Of a stretch of 64,000 nt of DNA, positions 29,201 through 36,677 are shown one piece after another (position 1 is the first letter of the stretch; each line of letters starts with the position of its first letter). Below the pieces are notes generated by a model that did no database searches, was not told the origin of the DNA, and was given only the letters and a program-made list of their open reading frames with translations. Origin of the DNA: Pseudomonadota bacterium (GTDB lineage: Bacteria > Desulfobacterota > Desulfobacteria > Desulfobacterales > JAHIVH01); contig JAHIVH010000129.1 in the NCBI GenBank assembly GCA_018816735.1, forward strand, positions 64,479 to 128,478. The letters are read 5' to 3'. Made by a program: the position numbers and the translations under genes.

Positions 29201-30531
29201 ATGATTCAAGTGTTGGGTATGAAACCCGAATTGAAGCGGCATTACGGTCTTTTAAAAATCATTATCAATTTGATGCACCACTTGAATCTGAAAAGTTTTC
29301 TCCTATCGTTATTCATTCCCGGATAAAAACACTTGATAGACGGACCCTGTTGCTGCCAAACTGGGATAACCTCTCCATGCGTCTTGTTCAGGCTGCCTTG
29401 ATAAAGGAAGGTATCGATGCAAGACTTCTTTCTGAAAGTGCAGATGGTATCCGGAAAAGTCTTCGTCATAATACCGGTCAATGTATTCCGCTTAATATCG
29501 TTGCCCAGGAATGCACTGACTATATTGAAAGGCATAACCTTAACCCGGAGGAAACCGCCCTGTGGACCGTGAAGTCTTCCCTTGCATGTAATCTCCCGCT
29601 CTTTCCCCTTCATATCAAGAATCTGTTCAGCACATGGGGCAAGGGGATGGAGAAAACCGAAGTTTATGCCGGAGCACTTTCTTTTATGGATATTTCGGTT
29701 AAACTTCCTCCAAATATTTATTTTGCCTATATGTTTGGCGGTATGATCCGGAAAATCGGATGTCAGATACGTCCGTATGAGCAGATCAAAGGAGAAACGG
29801 ACAGAACCATTGAGAAAAGCATCCATATTCTGAGCGATGCATTTCTGGGCCGTCGATCCAAGGAAGATGCCCTTCTGGAGATCTTGAACCGTTTTCAGGT
29901 GATTTCCATGCACAACAAAAAAGATTTCAGGCCCAAAGTGGCGATTTTTGGCGATTTGTATGTTCGGGATAACACGGTGATGAATCAGGACCTCATTCAC
30001 TTTATTGAAGAGAATGGCGGAGAAGTTGTGGCAACACCCTACAGCTCTTACTTAAAAATGATTTGCAAGCCCTATCTGCAGAAATGGTTCCGGGAAGGGC
30101 TGTACTTTAATGTGCTTTCCGGAAAGGCATTGATGGTTGCCATGAAACAGCTTGAAAAAACCTATGATAGGTATTTTCAGAAGATTCTCAAAGAACCCGG
30201 GATATCTTATGACGAGCCTTTACAAAAAATTTTTAGAGATTTCAATATCAAGGTTGAGAACAACGGAGAATCCATTGAGAACATTCTGAAAGTGTATTAT
30301 ACCCAAAAGCAGTATCCGGATATCTCCCTGTTCGTACAGACCAGCCCGGCATTCTGCTGCCCGTCTCTGGTCACAGAGTCCATGGCTGACGAGATTGAAA
30401 GACAGTTTGGCGTTCCCATTGTGTCTGTCACCTATGACGGCACAGGCGGAAATAAAAATGAGGCCATTATTCCGTATCTGCAATATCCAAAGACCCAGTC
30501 CGGGAGATGGCAAAACAAGGCGCAGGGGTGA
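26299..30531 (+). CDS. Fused acyl-CoA dehydratase activase with two ATPase modules
   Basis: 1410 aa. Two BcrAD/BadFG/HgdC ATPase modules occur in tandem: the first starts at LGVDIGSVSVSLVEM (~9), the second at SYLGIDVGSTSTKAIL (~331). Each keeps both cluster cysteines of the HgdC family: Cys123 (CAAGTGSFL) and Cys164 (RCSVFAKTD), then Cys458 (CATGTGSFI) and Cys496 (RCTVFMERD). A CGLCTNHC motif at 612-619 opens the C-terminal DUF2229/HgdB-like part, which holds further cysteines (GAEFCAPMAAF, TSFKCTPDAF, NTGQCIPLNI). Family role: ATP-driven low-potential electron transfer to a dehydratase or reductase. Here activator and a dehydratase-like part are in one chain. GGAAAGGAGG precedes the ATG. 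It interrupts the porin cassettes on the opposite strand and is followed by a DUF3124 gene. Confidence 0.9.
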   Translation: MNLHSNILGVDIGSVSVSLVEMTPEKKIIRTEYLFHHGSIRETLKQAISRFRLQDICGIASTSSTPLVLKVNRQYDNRIAVMRACRFFHGTVSGILIVGGERFGLIQFDDEGNYLKFKSNTSCAAGTGSFLDQQAERLGLENIEALSDMADENIDTVPQIATRCSVFAKTDLVHAQQEGYSLNQIADGLCRGLAKNIVDTLFGSGRKEGLVVFSGGVSRNTAVVRHIRSMINQEIQIEKTLYGAAGAALHLLDEMLLKDRISARAVADILLPVNDVKKNYYPPLTLQKSIYPEFTSFETFKYHPAGLGPNENASVEVDIYEKLNNKPLTSYLGIDVGSTSTKAILMGRDKHVLAGFYTRTAGRPVDAIRNLFAAIHFTMEKYQNELHILGAGTTGAGRKFVGKIIGADLVIDEITAHARAAVEIDPAVDTIIEIGGQDSKFTTLKNGQVVFSVMNTVCATGTGSFIEEQAKKLSCPLSEYSRRTENRPSPMVSDRCTVFMERDLNHYLSEGYAREDVLASVLHAIVENYLSKVAVEGNIGNVVFFQGATAKNKSLVAAFEQRLQKSIQVSRYCHLTGALGTALSLFDQQAEKSQFEGIDLYKKEIPISSEVCGLCTNHCKITLADRGEKKVAYGFLCGRDYDTERFVDNNRSGFDLVKNRKTVWNYKSGSEIKYEMTIGLPEGVYMKEDLVFWKYFFDKLSIPTLSGDGIKDAVKKGKEMAGAEFCAPMAAFHAHVANLLERTDYVFLPYYLERKVEEKNRRRHFCYYSQFAPASISATIPPNLRYKLLMPLVSYLYSSFHDKVQLYRMFKSILPGKIGFLDVSSAYDAAISFRKTCEQKLRKIYQQASGTGDFHVVLMGRPYTVLSPDMNKRIPNIFGKLGVKAFFQDMLAYSSDHIRSLEPLLDEIPWNYAARILESALVVARKQGAYPVLVTSFKCTPDAFVVDYFKKIMALYDKPHLILQLDDHDSSVGYETRIEAALRSFKNHYQFDAPLESEKFSPIVIHSRIKTLDRRTLLLPNWDNLSMRLVQAALIKEGIDARLLSESADGIRKSLRHNTGQCIPLNIVAQECTDYIERHNLNPEETALWTVKSSLACNLPLFPLHIKNLFSTWGKGMEKTEVYAGALSFMDISVKLPPNIYFAYMFGGMIRKIGCQIRPYEQIKGETDRTIEKSIHILSDAFLGRRSKEDALLEILNRFQVISMHNKKDFRPKVAIFGDLYVRDNTVMNQDLIHFIEENGGEVVATPYSSYLKMICKPYLQKWFREGLYFNVLSGKALMVAMKQLEKTYDRYFQKILKEPGISYDEPLQKIFRDFNIKVENNGESIENILKVYYTQKQYPDISLFVQTSPAFCCPSLVTESMADEIERQFGVPIVSVTYDGTGGNKNEAIIPYLQYPKTQSGRWQNKAQG

Positions 30532-30570
30532 TATGCCTGATTTGCGCATATCATGAACTGGAGGATAACT

Positions 30571-31050
30571 ATGACAAAAAGTCAATTTTTTACCTGTTTG
30601 ATAATTCTTCTATCCATTTGTTATTATTCCCCCCTGCCTTTACGGGCTGACGAAAAAACAGGGTTGTCTGACGGTCAGTCTATTTATGTGCCAGTTTATT
30701 CATATATTTACAGTGGCAACCGGGAGCAACCTTTTTTATTGACTGTAACTTTGAGTATACGAAACATTGACCCCAGGCAGCAAATTGAAATCAGCGTGAT
30801 CGACTATTATGCGACACAAGGGAAGTTATTAAAAAAATATCTGGATAAACCAGTTATTTTAAAACCATTAGAATCATTACGCTATATCATACCAGAAAAA
30901 GACAAAAGCGGAGGGTCCGGTGCCAATTTCATTGTTGAATGGAAATCGGGCCACTTTGCTAATCCACCTATTGTTGAATCAATAATGATTGGTACTCAGA
31001 ATCAGCAAGGTGTTTCTTTTACCTCTCGTGGACGGGAAATTATTAAATAG
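30571..31050 (+). CDS. DUF3124 domain periplasmic protein
   Basis: 159 aa from the ATG behind GGAGGATAACT. A signal peptide (FFTCLIILLSICYYSPLPLRA) precedes the DUF3124 domain: GQSIYVPVYSYIYSG, LSIRNIDPRQ, ISVIDYYATQGKLLKKYL and the closing ANFIVEWKSG. Function of the family is unknown. It follows the activase gene by 39 bp in the same direction and faces the PstS-like gene of cassette 3. Confidence 0.85.
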   Translation: MTKSQFFTCLIILLSICYYSPLPLRADEKTGLSDGQSIYVPVYSYIYSGNREQPFLLTVTLSIRNIDPRQQIEISVIDYYATQGKLLKKYLDKPVILKPLESLRYIIPEKDKSGGSGANFIVEWKSGHFANPPIVESIMIGTQNQQGVSFTSRGREIIK

Positions 31051-31117
31051 AAGTACTCTCATAAAAGAGAATATCCATATTGCAGACACCAAAGACAGAC
31101 AAGGCCTAATGTATTCT

Positions 31118-31570
31118 TTAATCTGAAATGATAAATCTTCTGACGTCTTTTCCTTCAGGCGGGTCAGTTGAAATAAATCCAATGGCGCCATCCGTGGATT
31201 GGATATAGTCAATCAACTCTTTTTCATTGGAAAAAAATTTGGGAAATCTCCCCTGGCCCACAAAGACCATATTCTTCCAGAAGGTGATAAACTGGGCGGG
31301 TGTTTTTTGCAAATAGACTGAGGTGAACGATATCTGCACTTCAGGGGTATCATTGACGGTCAGTTTGATGGCATGGCCATTCAGCCATTTTTTTTTCTTT
31401 CCCAGATAGATATTTCTTATCTCTTTTTTGGTGAGAGTGGATTCAAAAATGTCCGGACTGCCTATGAGTACAGGATCACCTGATATCGCAGGTTTTGGAA
31501 ACATCAGGCAGACTCCCAGAAGGAGAAAGAGAAGAAAGGCATTGAAATGGTGTTTGGTGACTATTGTCAT
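31118..31570 (-). CDS. Small PstS-like periplasmic protein (cassette 3)
   Basis: 150 aa. A signal peptide (FNAFLLFLLLGVCLMFPKPA) leads to the family domain: GSPDIFESTLTKKEIRNIYL, KKKKW, LQKTPAQFITFWKNMVFVGQ, FPKFFSNEKELIDYI and DGAIGFIS. It lies 20 bp downstream of the cassette 3 porin. It is clearly more distant from copies 1 and 2 than they are from each other. Confidence 0.82.
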   Translation of the reverse strand: MTIVTKHHFNAFLLFLLLGVCLMFPKPAISGDPVLIGSPDIFESTLTKKEIRNIYLGKKKKWLNGHAIKLTVNDTPEVQISFTSVYLQKTPAQFITFWKNMVFVGQGRFPKFFSNEKELIDYIQSTDGAIGFISTDPPEGKDVRRFIISD

Positions 31571-31590
31571 GTTTTTATGATTTTCAAAAT

Positions 31591-32904
31591 TTAAAAATTA
31601 AACGATAGTTTTGCCGCAAACAAATACCAGTATCTTTGGGTGTCAAAATATCCTTCAGGGTCAAGATTCACAATATAGTCGAGTTGCGTACCCCCATCCA
31701 TATAATGGGCTTCGAGTTTTAATGAACTATGTCTGTTGAAATCGAATTCCAGGGACAGGCACGAATCCTTCTGCCAGGCAAAATAACTGGGCCGGTCAAT
31801 AAATACCAGATTGTCTTTTCCTTTTTTATCGTCTTTCAAAGGGTAAGTTACGGCATAGTAAGCCCCCATCTTTAGCCAGTCATAAAATTGGTAGGATGCC
31901 GCATAGTAATAGCCCAGACCTTTATTATTCAGTGAATCGGTTTTTTTCAGGATGCTGTCCGAAAGTCTGGCATCTATGGTATAATCGAAGGCCTGGCCGT
32001 AAATCGCTTCTTCAAAAGCGATAACGAGATTTTTTCGGGTGTATTCCGCGCCATAGACAATCATTGAAATATCACCGGAAAAATTGATTGGAACGTTTGT
32101 GATTACAAGGCTGTCTTCGAGGAATGAGCGGTATGCATCATCTTCTATGCCAAGAAGCATGTCCTCTTTTGTCTGTTTCCAGAATATATCGTCTTTTGTT
32201 GTGCCATTTAATTGATATCCTATCTGGACATACTGGCCCTGAATCCGCAATCCAGGCATCGGCGTGTCCCACGTCAGAAGCAGGTTGAAAGACGTGTCTG
32301 TGCTGGACGAGAGGGTATCTGTATGGCCTCTTTTTGCCAGGATTCTTTCTATGCCGGACCCTTTGGGAATGTCAATAAAACCGTATTGAAAGCGATAGGA
32401 GAGATCACCCATTTCCAGTGCCAGGAGGGATGGATACATGTTTCCATGAATTTCAACACCTTTTGCCGAATTGATACAGTCCCTGTATGCTTCCGGGTAA
32501 ACACTTGTCGGCAGGAAGACATATGTTCGAAGCATATCAATATCCCGTGTGTCCCCGTAAAATCCAAAAGCACCCCGATTGATACCGGCTTTGATGCATA
32601 GCCATTCCCTGAAATAATAGTCAACATTCGCATGGCTGATGGTAATTTCATCGTTTCCAATATCCCCAAAATCACTGGCAAAGAACTGAATGCTCATGAG
32701 AAGGGAGTCGGATAATTGGGTATTGAAATTCAATCCCATTTCATTAAACTGAAAAGTGCCGTCCTCTGTATTCTGGATGAAATTGTTGTGGTCGGTCTTT
32801 AAAAACCCCTGAGCAACGAATCCATGGATATCCAGCTCGTCATCCATGGCCATTGACAGATTAACTGAAAACAGGACAATGAGAATGCAAACCAGTTTTT
32901 TCAT
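31591..32904 (-). CDS. Porin-like outer membrane protein (cassette 3)
   Basis: 437 aa. A signal peptide (LVCILIVLFSVNLSMA) is followed by DIHGFVAQGFLKTDHNNFIQ and FQFNEMGLNFNTQLSDSL, then GDIGNDEITI and TRDIDMLRTYVFLPTSVYPE, and the barrel end YWYLFAAKLSFNF. Length and blocks match the copy at 22926 more closely than the larger copy at 33495. The upstream gap to cassette 4's PstS-like gene is 56 bp, so cassettes 4 and 3 may share a transcript. Confidence 0.83.
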   Translation of the reverse strand: MKKLVCILIVLFSVNLSMAMDDELDIHGFVAQGFLKTDHNNFIQNTEDGTFQFNEMGLNFNTQLSDSLLMSIQFFASDFGDIGNDEITISHANVDYYFREWLCIKAGINRGAFGFYGDTRDIDMLRTYVFLPTSVYPEAYRDCINSAKGVEIHGNMYPSLLALEMGDLSYRFQYGFIDIPKGSGIERILAKRGHTDTLSSSTDTSFNLLLTWDTPMPGLRIQGQYVQIGYQLNGTTKDDIFWKQTKEDMLLGIEDDAYRSFLEDSLVITNVPINFSGDISMIVYGAEYTRKNLVIAFEEAIYGQAFDYTIDARLSDSILKKTDSLNNKGLGYYYAASYQFYDWLKMGAYYAVTYPLKDDKKGKDNLVFIDRPSYFAWQKDSCLSLEFDFNRHSSLKLEAHYMDGGTQLDYIVNLDPEGYFDTQRYWYLFAAKLSFNF

Positions 32905-32960
32905 ACAGTGAACATATCATGAATCTAAATGTCCTGCCATTTGTTTTTTTTCGTCCCGGC

Positions 32961-33428
32961 TCATTCAGTTAGGGTGATGATTTTTAATTTTTTCCCTTCA
33001 GGCGGTTTTTGAGACAAATAGCCGATAGCGCCACTTGTCTTTTCGATGTAGTCCATCATTTCCTCTTCACTTGAAAATGCCTTGGGAAAGCGTCCCTGGC
33101 CTACAAATACCAGATGTTTACAGAAGTTCAAAAACTGGGCGGGTGTTTTATTGATATATCTTATCATAAATGTTTCATGAATCGTTGAGTGATACATAAC
33201 AGTGAGAACGATTTCTTTACCATCCGTCCATTTTCGTTTTTTTTCCAGAAAGATATCCCGGATTTCTTTTTTGGTCAGGGTTGATTCAAAAATGTCGGGA
33301 TTGCCAATAATAATGACCTCATTTTCGTCAGCTTTTATCTGAACTGAAAATCCGGAAAGGAGAATATACACCACAGCGGACAGAAAGATGAATCTGATTT
33401 TTGGCTGAACAGGGTAATGGGAATTCAT
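32961..33428 (-). CDS. Small PstS-like periplasmic protein (cassette 4)
   Basis: 155 aa using the ATG at 33428, which puts the signal peptide (FIFLSAVVYILLSGFSVQIKA) near the N-terminus; the frame stays open to 33485 with an earlier ATG but no signal there. Domain blocks: GNPDIFESTLTKKEIRDIFL, KRKW, NKTPAQFLNFCKHLVFVGQG and GAIGYLS. The usual FW of this family reads FC, and KKKKW reads KKRKW, so it is the most changed of the first four copies. Confidence 0.8.
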   Translation of the reverse strand: MNSHYPVQPKIRFIFLSAVVYILLSGFSVQIKADENEVIIIGNPDIFESTLTKKEIRDIFLEKKRKWTDGKEIVLTVMYHSTIHETFMIRYINKTPAQFLNFCKHLVFVGQGRFPKAFSSEEEMMDYIEKTSGAIGYLSQKPPEGKKLKIITLTE

Positions 33429-33494
33429 ATGACTTTCGATTAAAGGATCAACTGTACCTTCATTCCGTATATCGTTATTAAACAATGGTGTCGC

Positions 33495-34817
33495 TTAAAA
33501 ATTGTATGACAATTTTGCTGCAAACAGATACCAGTAGCGATGTGTTTTTGAGTAATCATCCAACGGTTTGACATAATCGAGCTGGGCTCCACCATCGATG
33601 TAATGGCCCTCAATTTTGAAAATACTGTTGGGACTCAAATCAAACCGGGCGGCAATGCATGAATCTTTCTGCCAGGCGAAGTAATCCGGGTTGCCAAGAT
33701 TGGTTCCGCCGCCCCCTTTTTTGTTGTCTTTGTCAGGATAGTAGACCGTATAATATCCGCCTATTTTCAGCCAGTCTGAAATCTGGTATGAGCCCATGTA
33801 GTAATACCCCAGGGTGGGGTTTTCAAATGTATAATCAAAGACACTATCTTCACCTGCGGCCTTGTATTTGATACGGGTCTTGTATTTCATATTAAAGAAA
33901 ACCTGCTCGGCGGCAAGTGTCAGGCCTCTCCACGTGAATTCAGCACCGATGATATACATGGAAACGTCACCTGAGTAGCTGACCGGCATATCGCCAATAA
34001 TAACGGCACTGCTGATGGCATTTTTCAGATCCTGGGACAAATCCGGGTATAATTGATCGATCGCCTGAATTTTGATTTCGTCCCAGAATTCATCATCAAA
34101 GGTTTTTCCGGAGAGAAACACGCCGTATTCTGAATACTGGCCCTGAAGCCGCAATCCCGGAACAGGGGTTTCCCAGCCCAGAACCAGATTGTATGATGTA
34201 TCGGAAGTCGATTCCTCAGGGTCTGTATGAAGGGTCATGGCAAGTACATGGCTGACACCGGAATCTTTTGGAATATCCATGATGCCATACTGGATCTTGT
34301 AATAGAATTCACCCAGAGGTTCCATGAATTTCAGGGGTTCAGGATATCCGCTGCCATAAATTTCAAAGCCTTTGGCCGAATGTATGGAATCCCTGAATGC
34401 TTCGGTATAAACCCCCTGGGGAAGCAGCACAAAGGTCCTCAGCATGTCCATGTCCCGGCTGTCACCATAAAGCCCATAAGAAACCTTGCTCTTGCCCGCT
34501 CTGAATGTAAATTGCTGATTGACATAGTAACTTACGCCAGCATGGTTGATGGCGATTCTATCATTTCCCAGTCCACCGAAATCATAGGCAAAGAACTGGA
34601 GGCTGAAATCAAGCCCGTCAGAAAGTCTCTTGTTGAAATTGAGACCCATTTCATTGAATTCAAAGGAGCCGTCTTCGGTTTCGGCAATGAAGTCGTTATG
34701 ATCCGTCTTCAGATATCCCTGAGTGATGAACCCATGAATGTCGATTGCGTCATGATCAGTCGCAAAACCGGCTTCAGTATAAAAAAGGATTATGACAAGA
34801 ATGAGTATTTTTTTCAT
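33495..34817 (-). CDS. Porin-like outer membrane protein (cassette 4)
   Basis: 440 aa from the MKKILIL start (34817); an ATG at 34844 in frame is possible. A signal peptide (ILILVIILFYTEAGFA) precedes IDIHGFITQGYLKTDHNDFI and EFNEMGLNFNKRLSDGL. SRDMDMLRTFVLLPQGVYTE and the terminal YWYLFAAKLSYNF follow the family pattern. The region around residues 225-300 contains an extra helical-looking segment (DEIKIQAIDQLYPDLSQDLK). It lies ~150 bp downstream of the rhomboid gene. Confidence 0.83.
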   Translation of the reverse strand: MKKILILVIILFYTEAGFATDHDAIDIHGFITQGYLKTDHNDFIAETEDGSFEFNEMGLNFNKRLSDGLDFSLQFFAYDFGGLGNDRIAINHAGVSYYVNQQFTFRAGKSKVSYGLYGDSRDMDMLRTFVLLPQGVYTEAFRDSIHSAKGFEIYGSGYPEPLKFMEPLGEFYYKIQYGIMDIPKDSGVSHVLAMTLHTDPEESTSDTSYNLVLGWETPVPGLRLQGQYSEYGVFLSGKTFDDEFWDEIKIQAIDQLYPDLSQDLKNAISSAVIIGDMPVSYSGDVSMYIIGAEFTWRGLTLAAEQVFFNMKYKTRIKYKAAGEDSVFDYTFENPTLGYYYMGSYQISDWLKIGGYYTVYYPDKDNKKGGGGTNLGNPDYFAWQKDSCIAARFDLSPNSIFKIEGHYIDGGAQLDYVKPLDDYSKTHRYWYLFAAKLSYNF

Positions 34818-34964
34818 CGTTTGCCGGTTTTGGGTTTTGCTCATTTAAAGGGTTTCAGTATCCTGTTAATGATTTGTGGATGATATGATCAATCCTGTCC
34901 CCCTGTCAAGAATGCAATTAAAAATTTCATGGAGAATAAGCTATTTACAGGTGATCGTCCCTGG

Positions 34965-35933
34965 TCAGGATATGATCACCCGTAACATCATATCGCCTTT
35001 TTCGCTCCTGGCCGGTTGTTTGCCCATGCCTTTTAAACGGAGAATTTTTCCTGAGGAAATACCCGGAGGAATGCTGATTCTGTATAGCCTTTTATAATAT
35101 CCCCAGGGGATGTTCACGAGTTTGGTGGTGCCGGAAACCGCTTCGAAAGGTGAGATAACGATTGTGCCGTAAAGATTCGGATCTTCTCCCACGCCGGCTG
35201 TTTGAATGACCTGCAGCCGTGGGGTCTTTTTTTTCATCGTGACAGTCCTTAATCTTTCGGTAAAACCGGTATCCGGTATTCTGGGTGTCAGCTTTAAAAG
35301 AAGAATCCCGCAAAGAAATCCGCCTATGTGAGCCCACCAGGCAATACCACCGCCCATGGCATCACTTCCTGTAGCATTGATAAATTGCATCAGAAACCAG
35401 AATCCCAGGAAAAAGAAAGCTGGTATTTCGATGAACCAGGGAATAATGATGATCGGTATCAGGGTCAGGATTCTGGATCGGGGATAAAGGATTAAATACG
35501 CACCCATAACTCCGGCAATGGCACCGCTCGCACCTATGGTGGGCACATTCGCATGGATATTCAGAAACAGGTGGAAAAGGCCGGAACCAATTCCGCAAAG
35601 GAGATAGAAGGCCAAGTACCTGATGGAACCGAAATGATCTTCCACATTGTCTCCAAAAATATAAAGGCTCCACATATTCGACAGAAGATGCCAGAAACCG
35701 CCATGTAAAAACATATAGGAGACAAGTGAAAACAGTTTCTCCGGCATGGAAAAATGGATCGTGATGGCGGGCACGGAAAATTTTGCAGGCACAATCCCGT
35801 AGATATAGATAAACTGACCCAGGTTATCTCCCTGCATGTACTGGAAGATAAAGAAAAGCACATTTAAAAGAATCAGGGTATTATTGACAACCGGATAGTT
35901 CCGGGAGGGGATCGTATCTCGAATCGGGATCAT
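34965..35933 (-). CDS. Rhomboid protease with DnaJ-C-terminal-like tail
   Basis: 322 aa. Residues 1-215 form a six-helix rhomboid core: HGGFWHLLSNMW at 78-89, catalytic Ser136 in GASGAIAG and catalytic His202 in AWWAHIGG. It should cleave transmembrane helices in the inner membrane. After a basic linker (215-255) residues 256-322 resemble a DnaJ C-terminal peptide-binding subdomain: ISPFEAVSGTTK, then ISIPPGISSGKILRLKGMGK and a closing GDMMLRVIIS. No J-domain is present. The tail would face the cytosol or periplasm depending on topology, which I cannot decide. The gene starts 9 bp after dprE2 and is probably co-transcribed with the arabinose-lipid genes. Confidence 0.87.
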   Translation of the reverse strand: MIPIRDTIPSRNYPVVNNTLILLNVLFFIFQYMQGDNLGQFIYIYGIVPAKFSVPAITIHFSMPEKLFSLVSYMFLHGGFWHLLSNMWSLYIFGDNVEDHFGSIRYLAFYLLCGIGSGLFHLFLNIHANVPTIGASGAIAGVMGAYLILYPRSRILTLIPIIIIPWFIEIPAFFFLGFWFLMQFINATGSDAMGGGIAWWAHIGGFLCGILLLKLTPRIPDTGFTERLRTVTMKKKTPRLQVIQTAGVGEDPNLYGTIVISPFEAVSGTTKLVNIPWGYYKRLYRISIPPGISSGKILRLKGMGKQPARSEKGDMMLRVIIS

Positions 35934-35942
35934 TATTGGTCC

Positions 35943-36674
35943 TTACAAACTCAACCGTTTGAAAATGGTTTCCGGTATGCCCCGGATAATGAGCATGATC
36001 CATTTCCAGAACCATCGGGTGTAGATGATGTTCTTTTTTTTCTGAAAAGCCTTATGGATATCCAGGGCCACCTGATCAGGCGTAGCCGTGAGTTTCTCGG
36101 GAAGGTCCATGCCGTCGGTCATTTTTGTGTTGATAAAACCGGGAAGCACAGTCACCACATGAACACCCCGTTTGGCGAGCCGGTTTCGAAGTCCGCTTAA
36201 ATATGTGGATAACGCGCCTTTGGCTGCCCCGTAAATATAATTGCTCTGTCTGCCTCTTAAGCCGGCTACGGAACTTATTCCGATAATGACGCCATGGCCT
36301 CTTTTTTCAAAATCTTCGGCGATAACTTCAAGAATACTTAACGCACCGGTGAAATTGGTATCAATGACTTCCCTGGCATGGGAAACATTTTTTTGGGCAT
36401 CTTCCTGGTTTCCTAAAATACCGAAACAGAGAACCACGATATCGGGTTTTATTTCAAGATTAGTATAAAACAACTGATGGGTGTCATAATCGGTTGCATC
36501 GAAAAAAAGAGGTGTTGCTTTAATCTGGTGCCTGATGGCGATATCTGTTGCTTTTTTTTCCAGTAAATCCATGTTTCTTGAGGCAAGGTATACATTTGCC
36601 CTCTCTCTTTCCGCAAACAGTCTGGCTGTGGCATAGCCCACATCCGAGTTCGCACCCAGGATCAGTAAGTTCAT
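35943..36674 (-). CDS. dprE2: SDR oxidoreductase, DprE2-like
   Basis: 243 aa short-chain dehydrogenase. The glycine motif is ILGANSDVGYATA (residues 4-16), the serine is in ISSVAG and the Tyr-x3-Lys is YGAAK, so all catalytic elements are present. With DprE1 it completes epimerisation of decaprenylphosphoryl ribose at C2', reducing the keto intermediate to polyprenyl-phosphoryl-D-arabinose. The identification rests on its position 3 bp after dprE1 and on the family-like GRQSNYIYGAAKGALSTYL and VLPGFINTKM segments. The C-terminal WFWKWIMLIIRGIP stretch may associate with the membrane, consistent with a lipid-linked substrate. Confidence 0.83.
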   Translation of the reverse strand: MNLLILGANSDVGYATARLFAERERANVYLASRNMDLLEKKATDIAIRHQIKATPLFFDATDYDTHQLFYTNLEIKPDIVVLCFGILGNQEDAQKNVSHAREVIDTNFTGALSILEVIAEDFEKRGHGVIIGISSVAGLRGRQSNYIYGAAKGALSTYLSGLRNRLAKRGVHVVTVLPGFINTKMTDGMDLPEKLTATPDQVALDIHKAFQKKKNIIYTRWFWKWIMLIIRGIPETIFKRLSL

Positions 36675-36677
36675 TAT

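Noticed and set aside
29242-30000. 252-codon minus-strand frame inside the activase gene
   Set aside because: Complementary to a well-supported coding region; no motif.
34227-34883. 218-codon plus-strand frame
   Set aside because: Antisense to the cassette 4 porin; similar frames appear opposite the other porins because of the shared sequence.
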